Of a DNA stretch of 64,000 bases, positions 31,081-43,226 are shown piece by piece. The translations under genes and the position numbers were made by a program. The stretch comes from Miscanthus floridulus (taxonomy: Eukaryota > Streptophyta > Magnoliopsida > Poales > Poaceae): positions 107,897,799 to 107,961,798 of the forward strand of contig NC_089584.1 of NCBI RefSeq assembly GCF_019320115.1. Reading direction: 5' to 3'. The notes under the pieces were generated by a model. It was not told the DNA's origin. It did no database searches and worked only from the letters and a program-made list of their open reading frames with translations. Position 1 is the first letter of the stretch, and every line of letters starts with the position of its first letter.

Positions 31081-32548
31081 GTGTAGCCCCTGAGCCTCTT
31101 GCTATTTAGAATAAAAAGTTGGAGGGTCTTGAATCTGAGTTGTTTGATAGAACTGTATACCTCTCCTTTTGCAGCCCCCGAGCATATATCCGAGTTATTT
31201 TGTTTAGGAAGAACTCGGAAGCAGGGTTTTGGCATATTCTCTGATAGTCTGCTGTTGTCAGATGTAGTTGTATGGTGGTGGTTGAGTGTGAATGCCTTTT
31301 GTTCATGAGTTGTACTGTGTTGGTATATTCTTCTGAATATGCCCGTCTTCGAGTACTGTTCCCTCTCGCCTGAGTCTTCCATTACTGAGTCCTGTCTTTT
31401 CACTGTGTCCTTTGTTAGACTTATTTTGTTGGTACTCTTAGTCCATGTGCACCGCTCCTTTGATCTATAAATACCCTCCCGGAGTGCTTGTTTTCATTCA
31501 TTAAACATTCTGTTGAAACCTTTGTGATCATTAACATGGTAGTTTGTGAAGTAGAGCAGCCCCCGGGCGTGTTTTGTAGTTCCTGTGTATCTTGTCGTAG
31601 CTAGAGGAAGTCTTGTGATAGGGATTAGAGGTTGGCTAATCCCATGGCAGCAATGTACCAGGATGTACGTGGCGGTAGTTGGAGGAAGTCTTGTGATGTG
31701 AACTTTGTTCCTTCATCTGGCAGTTCTGGGTTGATCCTCATCGCCTGTCTTGAGACTATCTAGTGTAGATCAACACCATATCCAGCATCACATCGGTCTT
31801 GGGTAGACAGATGCCTGCCGGCCTTCTCTGCTCCATGTTGTCCTACTATGCTGCTAATTTCCACCTTGGATGCACTATGTCCATCCTTTGAAGAAAATAG
31901 TGTAGCCGATGGCGGTTTGTCCTTTCGAGTAGCAATTTGGGACATGTAGTCGTTCTAGAGCCTAGCCGTGTCCGTGTTCTTCTTTGCTACTTTGCTTTTC
32001 GTGGTACCGAGTACGTTGGGTCTTGTAAGATTTGTAATGTTCTATTTTTGAAGTCACTTGTAATGGAAAGAATCTTGTCTTCGGAGTTGTCATTTACTTT
32101 TCTATCATAGTTCCGGTTGTTCATGATATTCCCGAGTTCTTTTCGTAAGAATCGAGTTCTTATGTTCCTTGTGAAGTTGCCCTTCTTTTCTTCTTTGTTG
32201 ATGGGTTGTTCTTGCAGTTATCTGATAACTCCGCAGTAGTGCTGGATGGATAAGTCTGAAATCTGCCCGTTGAATTGTACCGTTGTGTGGATTTGTGCCC
32301 TCCGTCATTTTAGCTGTGTCGGTAAATGGACCATTGCGTTCTCACGCGGTGCTTGAACGGGCCTGGTGGGCCATTTTTAACGCTGTTAAATCTATTTAAA
32401 GACCCTTTGTCTTCTTTTTCTTTACTGCCTTTCTCTTGCCTTCAAACCCTAGCTCTCAGTCATCCGCCGTCTCCATTGCCACCGCCGTCTTTAGCGCCAC
32501 TGTCTAAGCTTTCTCTTCCCCTAGTTGCTTTTTTGCCTTCATTAGTAC
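31081..32548. other. Tat-2 spacer between polypurine end and antisense ORF
   Basis: The first 60 bp (GTGTAGCCCCTGAGCCTCTTGC onwards) is repeated at 36059, near the other side of the antisense ORF. A plus-strand TATTTAAAGACC-type sequence near 32393 and CT-rich sequence at 32400-32520 could be the promoter and leader of the antisense transcript. There is no other coding signal. Confidence 0.5.
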
Positions 32549-35500
32549 ATGGGTAAGAAAAAAACCGCAAGCAAGTCCTAGTCTTCCTTCATGGACGAGG
32601 AGTCATCACTCTCCGTGATTGAGAATCAGGAGTTTGTGGCCATGAGGGCCACCCAGAAGTCTTGGCCGACTCCAACAACAATCGAAGAGCAACTCCACGA
32701 GCTTGTTAGCGACGGCTTGATCCAGAGCAAACCCTTTGCTGAGTGGAGAGTTCTAGGCGAGCATCGGGTCCCTCCTCTAGGTCCTAGTGAGATTGTTCTT
32801 TTTGTCTCTTTCATTCGTGCTGGACTCTGCCTTCCTACCTCTGCTTTTCTTCATCAGTTTCTCAGCTATTTTGGGATTTGCTTGAACCATCTTGCTCCTA
32901 ATGTAGTCCTTCACCTTTCTATCTTTGTTCATCTTTGCGAGGCTTTCCTTGGAATTCCCCCTTCTCTTTCTCTGTTTTGTTACTTCTTTCGTCTGAAACC
33001 CCAACCCCGGCGTGAAGAAACCAGTGTTCTTGGTGGTTGTGGGATTCAATTTCACTAGGGTCTTAAGAGCAAGTTCTTTGACTATGACCTAGTTGATTCT
33101 ATAAGAGATTGGCGTGCCAACTGGTTTTATGCCACCAATCTAATCCCTTCTCTTACTGTCCACTCTGGATCTGGTCCCTTAGTCAATGACCGATGGGATA
33201 AGAACCCTATGACATCTGCTGAGGTTCAGGCAATCCAGCCATTCCTTGATAGGATTAGTATGCTAAAACAGCAGGGCTTGACTGGTTTCAGCATAGTCTC
33301 GAGCTTCCTTCGTCGCCGAGTTCAGCCTTTGAAGGAGCGAGAGCACCTTGGCTTTGAGTACTCTAGGGCTGAGGATCCTTCACGCATGGTCCTAGCCCTT
33401 GAGTTGACCGATGAAGAGGTACTCGAGCATCTCTAGAAGATGTTAAAAGGAGCGAGCGTTGTCCCGCTTACCATCTCCAAGTTCTCTACCAACAACTCGC
33501 CTCCAGCTGTAAGTTGTTTTCTCTTTGTTCGGGTACTTTATGTATTCTTGTTGTATCCATTTTTGTTTAAATTTTCCTTGTCTTGTTGTTTCGTTCTTTT
33601 TCGTAGGAATTTGAGCACAACTTTGTTGACCTGATCCCTTCTCTTGCTGTCCTCCTTGCCGTGGCGAACACTAGGGAGAAACTTGCTAGAGCTTCCGCAA
33701 CCAGTAAGTCCCTAATCTCCACAACGTTTCCTAGAGTTTCTTCCGGATTTGTTGATGTATATGAAGAATATGTTCCTCGTCTAGTCCCCCACGGTCCTCG
33801 TAGTGTCTCGAAGAGGGGGCGAACGGATGGGTCTTCATCTAGCCCGCCTGCTTCCAAGAAGTCTCACAAGCCAAGTACTCATCCAGGTACTCTAGTTGTA
33901 GCTAGCATGCTCTTAGGTGAGCATATTTTATACTCTCTGTTCTTTTGTTTTCTTGTTTTTATCTTGAACCGAGTACTTTTATTCTTTTTTAGCGGGTGCC
34001 TTGGTGGCCTTGGTCAAGACCGAGGGGGAAGAGGATGATGAAGTACCCCTTATCATGCGGCGGTGAGTTGTTTTCATATTCCCCTGCCATTGAATTTCTT
34101 CTCTGTCTTGACTTTTAGTCTTGATCTTTTTGAAGTAACCGGACGTCGGGTATGGGTTCTTCTGAGGCTCCTATGCTGGCTTCCTCTAAAGCTTTGGTGT
34201 TGAGTTCTTTGGTAGCTCTAGTACCGAGTTCTTCCGCAGCTCCGGTGTCGAGTTCTTCCAAGGCTTTGATACTGGTTTCTTCTAGGGCTCCGGTATCGGC
34301 TATACCGCTCCTACCGCTAAGTGTCGGGGACATTTTTGCCACCGTGGTCCCCCCTACGAGGTCTACTTTTGGTTTTGCGAAGAAGAAGGTGGCTGGGTGA
34401 GTAGATTCTGGCTTTATCTTTTTGCTTCTGTTCTCCTTTTCTCTGGTTCTCATCGGCGATTTCTTTTATCAATTTTCAGTCCTTCGTTTTCTCTCGCTTC
34501 TTCAACTTCTTCTCAGCCCTCCATCATGCCACCGAGTACTGAGCCTCAGGACTCATAGCGTACTGTTGGTGAAGTGGCTACGGGGGCTATGAAGCTTTCT
34601 GGCGATGATGCCGCTGCAGACTTGGCCACCCCAGAGGTGACCGTGGCCATTGCGTCGGGTCCTTCTGAGGGATTGGCCTTGGCTTCCTGGGAGGTTGCTC
34701 TGGTCATTCCTTCTTCGCCTCGACTGGCCTCTCCTTCTCCTTCTCTTGCCTCCGGTGGTCCACCTTTTGCTAATGATGTGGTGCAGCAGTTTGATGTCAC
34801 TCATCGGCTATCGGAATTAACTGCTGCCTAGGGAAACTTGTCGTCCCTTGTGACTTCTTTTGGAGAAAAGCTCCAGTTAAGCTTTTTCATCATTCCTTCT
34901 TTGGATGTTCGCTTTTCTTTGATCCTTATTCTTTGTTTTTCTTTGTATCTTTTTGCTCAGTCCTTCTCTCATGATCACCCTGAAAGCTGATCTTGATCTC
35001 CTCCGGGCCGAGATGGAGGCTGGGCATCAAACGCATTAGGATGAAGAAAAATCTCTTCATGCCCGAGCTATTGAGATCGAGAAGCAGAGGGATGCCGCTC
35101 TTCAAGAGGCTCAAAAGAACTCGGAGGCCATAAAGAACTTGGAGGCCATGAAGAAGGAGTGCAACGGTATTGAGGGTTCTTTTTGTTTCTTTCTGTATTC
35201 AAATTTTCCTTTCTACTGACTTGTTGTCTGCTGTTTCATCCAGCTCTCCGGGTTGAAAAGCAGAAGCTCTCGGAGGGCGTTGAAGAAATGAAGACTCTTG
35301 TTTGTACAAGTCATAACAAGGCCGAGGAGGTAATTACTCATGCTGAAGAGGAACTCGCGCTTGCTAAGTTGATTAGGTGTGGAGCTGACAAAGATCTTGT
35401 GCAGGCCCAAAAAACTATTGAAGACTTGTCTGGCAAGTTGGTGATGGCTACTGAAAACTAGAAGGCTTTGTGGAAATCCTTTCGTTTAGTAGCCGACGTT

Positions 35501-35790
35501 CTTTGAACTCCAGCGGATGATGGGCAATCTTGGGCTCAGCTGATTCCTCGAATTCTGACTCATTTCCAAGAGTTTGTGAAGAGGTGCGCTCAACTGTGTA
35601 CTAAGAATGTCCTGGCCCAAGTCTGGGTTCTTGCTCCAGCGGCTCCTTTGTCCAAGATAGGAGAAGGAAGCTGACAGTCAAGAATACATTGATGCTGTTG
35701 AGAGGATGGAGCCTGAAGTTGAAGACTTAGCTAGTAGGATAGTAGATAATCTTAATATTGTTCTCCCTTCTCCTGATGATGAGGCTTGAT
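32549..35790 (+). pseudogene. Tat-2 antisense ORF (PF04195-like, several exons)
   Basis: Start proposed at 32549 (MGKKKTASKS, then TAG). The main frame 32591-33058 has the PF04195-like pattern: HRVPPLGPSEIVLFVSFIRA, FLSYFGICLNHLAPNVV, LHLSIFVHLCEAFLGIPP. After a TAG it continues through RDWRANWFYATNLIPSL and ends at a donor-like CT|GTAAGT (33509). An acceptor TTCGTAG|GAATTTG follows at 33606, then EFEHNFVDLIPSLAVLLAVA to a second GTAAGT (33703). Later pieces are Ser/Ala/Pro-rich (34152-34400, 34574-34831) and then coiled-coil-like (34980-35460). This mirrors the Tat-1 antisense ORF, but on the opposite strand because the element is inverted. Function unknown. Confidence 0.68.
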
Positions 35791-36149
35791 GTATTTGACT
35801 TTTATGCCCGTGCCTTGTAATATGACATTATACTTCTTTTTTGAATGAAGGTCTTTTGTTGATGTCTTCTTTGCCTGAATGCCCTGCCTATTCCTCAGAT
35901 GATTTGTTGAGTACTTTTCTACTCATGTAAACAACTCATTATATATAGATCTTTGTGTTGATGACCTTTCTTGATCTGTCGAGTGCTTGTCTGGCCTTCT
36001 CTTGTGCCCTGTAAACAACTCGTTATATGTAGATCTTTGAGTTTTTGGGTATCTCCAGTGTAGCCCCCGAGCCTCTTGCTATTTGATACAAGTAGCTTGA
36101 GGGTCTTGGTTTTGAAATTGCTCTGGTCTATGCCTAGGCTTAGTTTTAG
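35791..36149. other. Tat-2 spacer 3' of the antisense ORF
   Basis: T-rich, with two copies of AACAACTCATTATATATAGATCTTTG-like sequence (about 35930 and 36007) and the GTGTAGCCCCCGAGCCTCTT block at 36059. No gene is seen. Confidence 0.5.
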
Positions 36150-36825
36150 TTGTTTTGCTTTTATTTTGGGTTCTAGCTTGTTAGCTACCCTCATTGGCGG
36201 GCTCAAGCGTCTTTTTAGCTATTTTGCTCTCGGCCGGGATGCTCAGGCATCTTTTCAGCCATTTTGCATTTTATTTCGGGTGTTCACTTGTTATCTACCC
36301 TCATCAGCAGGCTCAAGTGTCTTTTCAACTATTTTGCTCTCGGCTGGGATGCTCAGGCGTCTTTTCAGCCATTTTGCATTTTATTTCGGGTGTTAGCTTG
36401 TTAGCTACCCTCATCGGTGGGCTCAAGTGTCTTTTCAACTATTTTGCTCTCGGTCAGGATGCTCAGGCGTCTTTTCAGCCATTTTGCATTTTATTTTGTG
36501 TGTTAGCTTGTTAGCTACCCTCATCGACGGGCTCAAGTGTCTTTTCAACTATTTTGCTCTCGATCGGGATGCTCAAGCGTCTTTTCAGCCATTTTGCATT
36601 TTATTTTGGGTGTTAGCTTGTTAGCTACCCTCATCGGCGGGCTCAAGTGTCTTTTCAACTATTTTGCTCTCAGCCAGGATGCTCAGACGTCTTTTTAGCC
36701 ATTTTGCATTTTATTTCGGGTGTTAGCTTGTTAGCTACCCTCATCGACGGGCTCAAGTGTCTTTTCAACTATTTTGCTCTCGGCCGGGATGCTCAGGCGT
36801 ATTTTTAGCCATTTTGCATTTAAGA
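36150..36825. repeat. 110-bp tandem repeat, about six copies
   Basis: The landmark CTACCCTCAT occurs at 36185, 36295, 36405, 36515, 36625 and 36735, exactly 110 bp apart. Units differ by a few substitutions and have no length changes. Each has two TTTTGC...CTCAGGCGTCTTTT-type half-units. 110 is not a multiple of three, so a protein-repeat role is unlikely. Confidence 0.92.
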
Positions 36826-37170
36826 AATAACTCGGAGAGAGCCATGAGACACATGTTTGTCGAGAGATAATCATCTTTATTGATCATGAATATTGATGTG
36901 TTACAATGATACATTGCGGTATCTTTGTTGATCATGAACGTTGATCTCTTGTGTCTTGTATACATATTTTCCCTTGAGTTGTTTTTATGCGTAGAACCTT
37001 CATAGCTGACTAATGTGCCATGTATTGTTGACTTCTTTTCCATCTTTAGTTATGAGCTTGTATGTGCCTGGTCTGATGACTTTTGTGACGATAAAAGGAC
37101 CTTCCCATGGACTAAGTAGTTTGTGGCGTCCGTTGGTTTTTTGTATTCTTCTTAGTGCTAAGTCTCCGAC

Positions 37171-38238
37171 TTATAACGATTGAGACTGGGTATTCTTGTT
37201 GTAGTGGCGCCTTAGTCCTTGGAGGTATTTCGCTGATTGTAGGGTAGCGTTTACTCTGACTTCTTCTGTGCTGTCGAGTTCTAATCTTCGGGTGTGTTCT
37301 GCTTCTCCTTCGTCGTATTGTTCTATCCTTGGTGACGTCCAAATCAGGTCTGCGGGTAGTATGACTTCTGATCCATATACCAAGAAGAAAGGTGAGTATC
37401 TGGTGGCTCTACTTATTTGAGTTCGTAGCCCCCATACCACCTTGGGTAATTCTTCGATCCATTTTGACCCATAGTTTACTAGTTCTTCATACAGTCTCGG
37501 TTTTAATCCGGCTAGTATGAGTCCATTAGCCCTTTCTACCTGTTTGTTGGCTTCTAGGTGTGCGACTGATGCGTAATCTATACTAAAGCCACAATCCTGT
37601 GCCCAACTTTTGAATTCTATAGCTGTGAAGGGAGAACCCAAATCTGTGATGATTCGATTGGGCATGCCAAAGCGGTGCATAATATCTTGGATGAACTCGA
37701 CTGCTTTGGCTGCGCTGTATTTTGCGAGTGGCTTGTATTTGATCCACTTGGTGAACTTGTCGATTGCTACAAAGATGTACTCAAAACCGCCCTTTGCTTT
37801 CTTGAGAGGTCCTACTTGATCCAGCCCCCAGCAGGAGAAAGGCCAAGTGGGTGGAATGCAGATGAGGTTGTGGGCTAGCACATGAGCTTGTCTTGCGAAC
37901 ATCTAACAACTTTTGCATCTTCTGATGAGTTCTTCTGCGTCTTTCAAAGCGGTTGGCCAGTAGAAACCAGTGCGGAATGCTTTGCCGACTAGTGTTCTTG
38001 AAGCGGCGTGATTTCCATAGCAACCTAAGTGTATTTTGTCTAGGATTTGTTTGCCTTCTTCAAATGAGACGCATTTTAGGAGTACTCCTGATGATGCGGC
38101 TCTTCTGTATAGCTTGTCTCCTACTAGGACGTAATTCTTGCTTCTGCGGACGACTTGTGTGGCTTGCTGTTTTTCTGCTAGCAACTTATTCTCTTTGATG
38201 TAATCAATAAAAACCTGTGTCCATGAAGTGTTGATCAC
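37171..38238 (-). pseudogene. Tat-2 integrase
   Basis: The zinc-binding N-terminus lies in 37903-38238 (HLGCYGNHAASRTLV, RTGFYWPTALKDAEELI, RCKSC). A TAG at 37903-37905 is followed by the 243-codon core: Asp in CWGLDQVGPLKKA, Asp in RIITDLGSPFTA, Glu in HLEANKQVERANG. RATRYSPFFLVYGSEVILPA and the C-terminal region follow. DLGSPF replaces DNGSQF-like residues next to the catalytic Asp. The frame ends near 37171; the remaining C-terminus is shifted. Confidence 0.85.
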
Positions 38239-38660
38239 TAGAATCTGGTTGCCTTTGGTTGTGAGTTGTGTGGTTGTCTCATCGGGTTGTTTGATAGAAG
38301 GAGCTGATAACTCCTCTATGAATACGCCGGGTGGGACCTCTGCCCTGTCGGATCCAAGCTTGGCAAGAACATCTGCTGCAATGTTGGAATCCCGCAGGAC
38401 ATGTAGAATTTCTAGTCCTTGGAAGTGTTTTCGAGTTTTTGGATTTCAGCACAGTAAGCACCCATGTTTTCTTTGGTGCAATCCCAATCTTTGTTGACTT
38501 GGTTGATGACTACTGCTGAATCGCCGTATACGAGTAGTCGCTTGATTCCGAGGGTAATAGCCATTCTTAGCCTATGTATGAGAGCTTCATATTCTGCTTC
38601 ATTGTTGGTGGCTTGCCATACTATCTAAAGGACATACTTTAGTTGTCTTCTGTCTAGAGA
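38239..38660 (-). pseudogene. Tat-2 second RNase H (archaeal-type)
   Basis: Begins at the YFDGSLKPSRASAGVLL motif in the preceding frame (about 38715). After a stop near 38625 it continues ATNNEAEYEALIHRLRMA and LLVYGDSAVVINQV. Catalytic Asp, Glu and Asp can all be read. The second half is shifted, with several stops. Together with Tat-1 this gives two independent Tat elements with the dual RNase H arrangement. Confidence 0.75.
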
Positions 38661-39318
38661 AATTAGGAGGACGCCTGCACTGGCTCTGCTTGGCTTGAGT
38701 GATCCATCAAAGTACATCTTCCAATAATCAAGGATGGCGCTTGACACGGGTTGTTGAATTTTTGTCCATTCGGCAACAAAATCAGTAAGGGCTTGAGATT
38801 TAATTGCTTTCCGTGGGGTGAAATCGATGTTGAGAGCACCGAGTTCAACCGCCCACTTGGATATGTGTCCTGTTGCGTCTTTATTGTGTAAGATGTCTCC
38901 TAGTGGGAAATCTGTCACCATGGTAATCTTGTGGCTTTCAAAATAGTGACAAAGCTTGCGTGAAGTGATCAATAGGGCGTAGAGTAGTTTTTGCACATGC
39001 GGGTACCAGATTTTTGATTCTGATAGTACTTCACTGATGTAGTATACTAGGCATTGTACTTTATACACGCGCCCTTCTTCTTCCCTTTCCACTACTATTG
39101 CCATGCTGACTACAGTAGTAGTTGATGCAATGTATAGCATCATGTCTTTGTCTTTCTTTGGAGGTGAGGACTGGTGAGGAGGTGAGGTATGTCTTAAGTT
39201 TCTTGAAAGCTTCATTGGCTTCTTCCGTCCACTCAAACTTGTCTATCTTCTTTAGTAGTTTAAAGAAAGGCAACCCTTTTTCACTGAGTCTTGATATGAA
39301 ATGGTTGAGTGCCGCCAT
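38661..39318 (-). pseudogene. Tat-2 RT thumb and RNase H
   Basis: 39061-39318 has ALNHFISRLSEKGLPFFKLL and FEWTEEANEAFKKLKTYL (RT connection). 38625-39236 has YIASTTTVVSMAIVVERE, PHVQKLLYALLITSRKLCHY and HKITMVTDFPLGDILHNKDA, the usual Tat RNase H pattern. A frameshift separates the two overlapping pieces. Confidence 0.8.
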
Positions 39319-39480
39319 ACAGCCTGTTAGTTTTTGTATGTCTTTGATGTTTCAAGGAGGGCCCATCTCTATTATTGCTCGAATTTGCTTGGCGCTTGCT
39401 TCGATTCCGTGATGACTGACCAAGAATTCGAGTAGTTGTCCTGAGGGAACTCTAAATACACACTTGTTTGGGTTCAATTT

Positions 39481-40010
39481 CTACCTCCACCTCTTCAGAT
39501 TTTCAAAGGTTTGTTTTAAGTCTTCAATCAGTGTATCCGGGTTCTTTGTTTGTACAACCACATCATCCACGTATGCTTCTATGTTTTCGCCGATCTGATC
39601 ACCTAGGCATGTTTGGATGGCTATTTGGTAAGTGGCTCCAGCGTTCTTAAGTCCAAATGACATGATCCTATAGCAGTAGGCACCGAACGGAGTGATGAAA
39701 GATGTCTTGCTTTGGTCATGTTCTTTTAATGCGATCTGGTGATACCTGGAATAGCAATCAAAAAAAGATAATAGGGCAGATCCTACTATTGAATCAACTA
39801 TTTGATCAATGCGTGGTAGCCCGAATGGATCCTTTGGGCAGTGTTTGTTGAGATCTGTGTAGTCAACACATATGTACCACTCGTCCGTGTTCTTTTTTTG
39901 TACCAGAACTGGATTTGCTAGCCAATCCGGATGGAGAATTTCCCTGATGAATCCAGCTGCCATTAGTTTTGCAATTTCCTTTTTAATTGCTGATTTCTTG
40001 TCAGGAGAGA
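39481..40010 (-). pseudogene. Tat-2 reverse transcriptase palm
   Basis: 160-codon open frame with AAGFIREILHPDWLANPVLV, ICVDYTDLNKHCPKDPFGLP, SFFDCYSRYHQIALKEHDQS, TSFITPFGAYCY and an intact AYVDDVVVQTKNPD box. It ends at a TAG where a Trp is expected. Confidence 0.87.
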
Positions 40011-40371
40011 ATCATTGTAGTCATTGCTTTACAGGCTTGGAGCCTTCATTGATATCAATTCCATGCTCAGCCAACTCTCTTGGGACCCCTAGCATATCGG
40101 CCGGCTTCCAAGCGAAGATGTCCTTGTTGTCCCGAAGAAAGTTGGTGAGCGTGAGTTCCTATTTTGCCAATAGGTGGGCACTGATGGTTGCTGTTTTTGT
40201 GGGATCACCGGTGCCTAGGTCGATTTGCTTGACGTTGGCTTCCTTTGGTGGTGCTAGGATGCTTGGTCTCTTAGCCGGTATCTCTAGTTCTTCTTGACTT
40301 GTTTCTACGGCGATAGTGGCTATTTCTTTTCTTCCATCGTTTGCCTGTGCCTTTGCTACAATTTGGATTAC

Positions 40372-40856
40372 CTATACGTCGTAGTCAAATGCACGCTTTA
40401 AATCGCTCCGAAGAGAAAGAACTCCGTTAGGCCCTGGCATCTTAAGCAACAGGTATGGATAATATGGTATTGCCATGAATTTTGCTAGTGCCGGGCGCCC
40501 AAGAATTGCATGATATGATGAATCGAAATTTGCAACTTCAAATTTGATGAACTCTATGCGGTAGTTCGAGGGAGTCCCAAAGGTAACCGGTAGAGTGATT
40601 TGTCCAAGTGGCATTGCTGCCTTGTCGGGTACTATGCCATAAAAGGTGTGCTTGTTGGTGTAATCATCCCGGCGAGTTGTAGTCCCATCTTCCTTAGAGT
40701 TTCTGAAAAGATGATGTTGAGTCCGGCTCCTTCGTCGATTAGTACTTTCATAACAGTCATGCCGACAATGGTTGGATCTAGAACCAATGGGTAATGGCCT
40801 ATGTTTCCTACGCTAGTCCACTGGTCTTCTCTTGACAATTGGATTGGGTACTCTGA
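40372..40856 (-). pseudogene. Tat-2 protease
   Basis: 40632-40838 has GHYPLVLDPTIVGMTVMKVL and the active-site VLIDEGAGLNIIF, with catalytic Asp kept. After a stop, 40372-40614 has the TFGTPSNYRIEFIKFEVANF segment and YHAILGRPALAKFMAIPYYP. The pattern matches the Tat-1 protease. Confidence 0.78.
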
Positions 40857-42730
40857 CTAGTTGAGATATCTTGGTGTAGCGGGTTCTACGGCCATGATTG
40901 TTCGTAGCGCCAATTTTTCTTGATGTTTGCTTCTAGAGTCTGGAATCCCTGCAAAGATTACTGCTACTGTCCCTTTGGATTTTTGGAATCCCTTGTCATC
41001 ATGGTTGTCTCCTTCTTTTTTCTGATTGTCTTCTTTATTGTTGCCCTTGCTATCTTTTCTAGTGTATCTTTCGTTGAAGGTGTAGCAATTTCCGATGGTG
41101 TGCTTCCCGTTGGGGTGCAAAGGGCAACGCATGTTCTCAATGTCGTCATATCTTCTGGGCTTGGTAAATTTCTTTGATTTGTCAGCCATCGCTACTGTGT
41201 TGTTTGGACCTCGCTTTCTCTCCTGATGTCTGTTGTTTCAAGGATTTTGCCTGTCCAGGTTGTCTCTATTGTTCCTTTCCGAGAATCTTTCTCTTGTTTT
41301 TTCTTCTGCAGTAATCATCTTTTCTACTGTTCTTCTAAATTCTTCGTTATTTCTTGGGTTTTCTTTGCAGAAGTCTTGAAATTGCCACCTAGCCACAATT
41401 CCGTGAGAGAAAGCTTTGATTACTTCGCGTTGTGTGATGTCATGTACTTGAGCTCGTAGTTCGCCAAATCGTCGATAGTAATTTCTGAGACTTTCACCTC
41501 CTTTCTGTTTGAGTCCTTTTAATTCTGCGGGGTGATTGGATGTGTAATAATTCCCGTGAAATTTTCATAGAAAGCTCTTTGTAAGTCTTCCCAATTTCTG
41601 ATTGATCCAGGATTTAATTTATCAAACTATTGAAGCAGCATGGTTTCTAGGGCCATGGGAAAGAACAAGGTTTTGATGTCATCGTCTTCTCCGGCTAATT
41701 CAATCGATTGTGAGTAAATCCTGAGCCATTGCTTTGGTTCGGTCTTGCTGTCGTACTTGGAGTGGTTGGACGGTTTGAATTTGTGAGGTAGTCGAATCGA
41801 AGCAAGTCTGTTTGCAAAATAGGGAAATCTATCGTGTGTTCTGGCTTCTGTATATTCTGATTCTGTGCCCCCTTCTTGCCAACTATCGTCTTGGTGAGAG
41901 TAGTTTTATGTGGCTGTCCGAGTAGGTGCTTTGCTTCTGTCCTTTCTTGGTTGCTCGACTCAGTTATTTTGACTGTGATTTCTTTAGCTCCCTCCGTTGT
42001 GACTTCCACTTGGTCCTAGTCTTTCGAAAGCAGACTTCCTTTGATTTTGATCTTCCTGTTCATGAGATGTTGCCTTTCCGTCGTTCGTTTTAAAGACTAT
42101 TGATCGGAGGAAATCTTGGAGCTGTTCTTGTTTCTCATTGGGATGTCAGGTCGCCCTGAGTTCTTCTAGTGCTTCTTGGATCTTATCGTAGGGTGTATTC
42201 GCTGCTCGTCCTTCTTTGATCTCTCGTTCTGATTTTCTTCTATTGTACTCGGCTAGGTCTGATTCATATTTGATCTAGGTGTCTTTCCGCTGTTTCGCAC
42301 GGTGTTGTCGTCCTTGTTTCAATTTGTTCTTTCTTTCTCTCGCTTGCCTCTGACTCTCAGTCTCACCATCGTGCCCCTAGATAAATGGTGATATGTTGGA
42401 CTTGGATTCATCTAAAGACCTTACATCAGGTGCTTCTGGGGGGATCAATGGTGATCGAGGACGGTGAATCATGAGTACTTCTCTAGCGTGAGTTGTTCTA
42501 TCATCGTCGTTGATTTCCGTACTACCAGAGCTATTGATAACTTCAGTAGAGGTCTCAAAGTCATAGATGAAATCTCCTTCTTGGTAGGGTAGAATTGCTG
42601 TTGTCGTGTCGTCGACTAGTTGGGTGTCGTCATCCTCAGGAACGGTACCTGGCCAGTGAATGATGCAGTCTTGAGATGTTATGGTCAAAACGAGACCTTC
42701 CTGGGCTCCCTTCAGCGACATTCTAAGCAT
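40857..42730 (-). pseudogene. Tat-2 gag (degenerate)
   Basis: A recognisable C-terminal zinc-knuckle-like segment (CPLHPNGKHTIGNC, about 41095-41135) is followed by Lys/Asp-rich sequence. 41400-41700 codes the gag core on the minus strand with frame shifts. 42377-42730 is an acidic N-terminal segment (TTTAILPYQEGDFIYDFETS). No single long frame survives. Confidence 0.62.
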
Positions 42731-43205
42731 GGGATAAGTGGATCCTTCGTGCCATGTCTAATAAGATGTTGCCATGTTGTGGAGTCCAAATGGAAAAAGA
42801 CCCGACTTCTTTGAAGTACTCTGGGTGTACTCCGAGTAGTATTCTTGATAGGTTGACATCATGTCCTAGAGCTTTGTCAGAAAAGAACTCAGTTTTCTGA
42901 AAGAACTCGGATAAGACTTCATTTTGGAAGCAGAACTTGAGTTTGAATCGGATACGTGAATTTGTGAAAACTAAGTCGGATTGGATATTACGAGCTATGT
43001 GAATCTTCCGGCAAGCTGATCTGTCGTTATCGTCAAAATGGGACGGTCTTGATGATGATCTGAATCTTTAAGGAGACGGCCTTGGAGCTTGCCATCGTTG
43101 TCTGCCTTGTAGATCCATGAACCGAAGATGAAGGTCGATCCCTTCGAGAAGATCATGTTGTTGAGGTCCATCAAGCTCTCGGATGCAAAGTCACCGAAAG
43201 CCCCT

Positions 43206-43220
43206 ACCTGGTGCGCCAGC
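43206..43220 (-). other. Primer-binding site of Tat-2
   Basis: On the minus strand, GCTGGCGCACCAGGTAGGGG lies just inside the LTR end. This form (TGGCGCACCAGGTAGGGG) is common for grass gypsy elements; the matching tRNA was not determined. The nested gypsy element has a similar sequence at 12957-12973. Confidence 0.6.
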
Positions 43221-43226
43221 TATCGA

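Noticed and set aside
36185..36822. 110-bp array as a CRISPR-like or protein repeat
   Set aside because: Eukaryotic retroelement context, no short direct repeat/spacer pattern, and a period not divisible by three.
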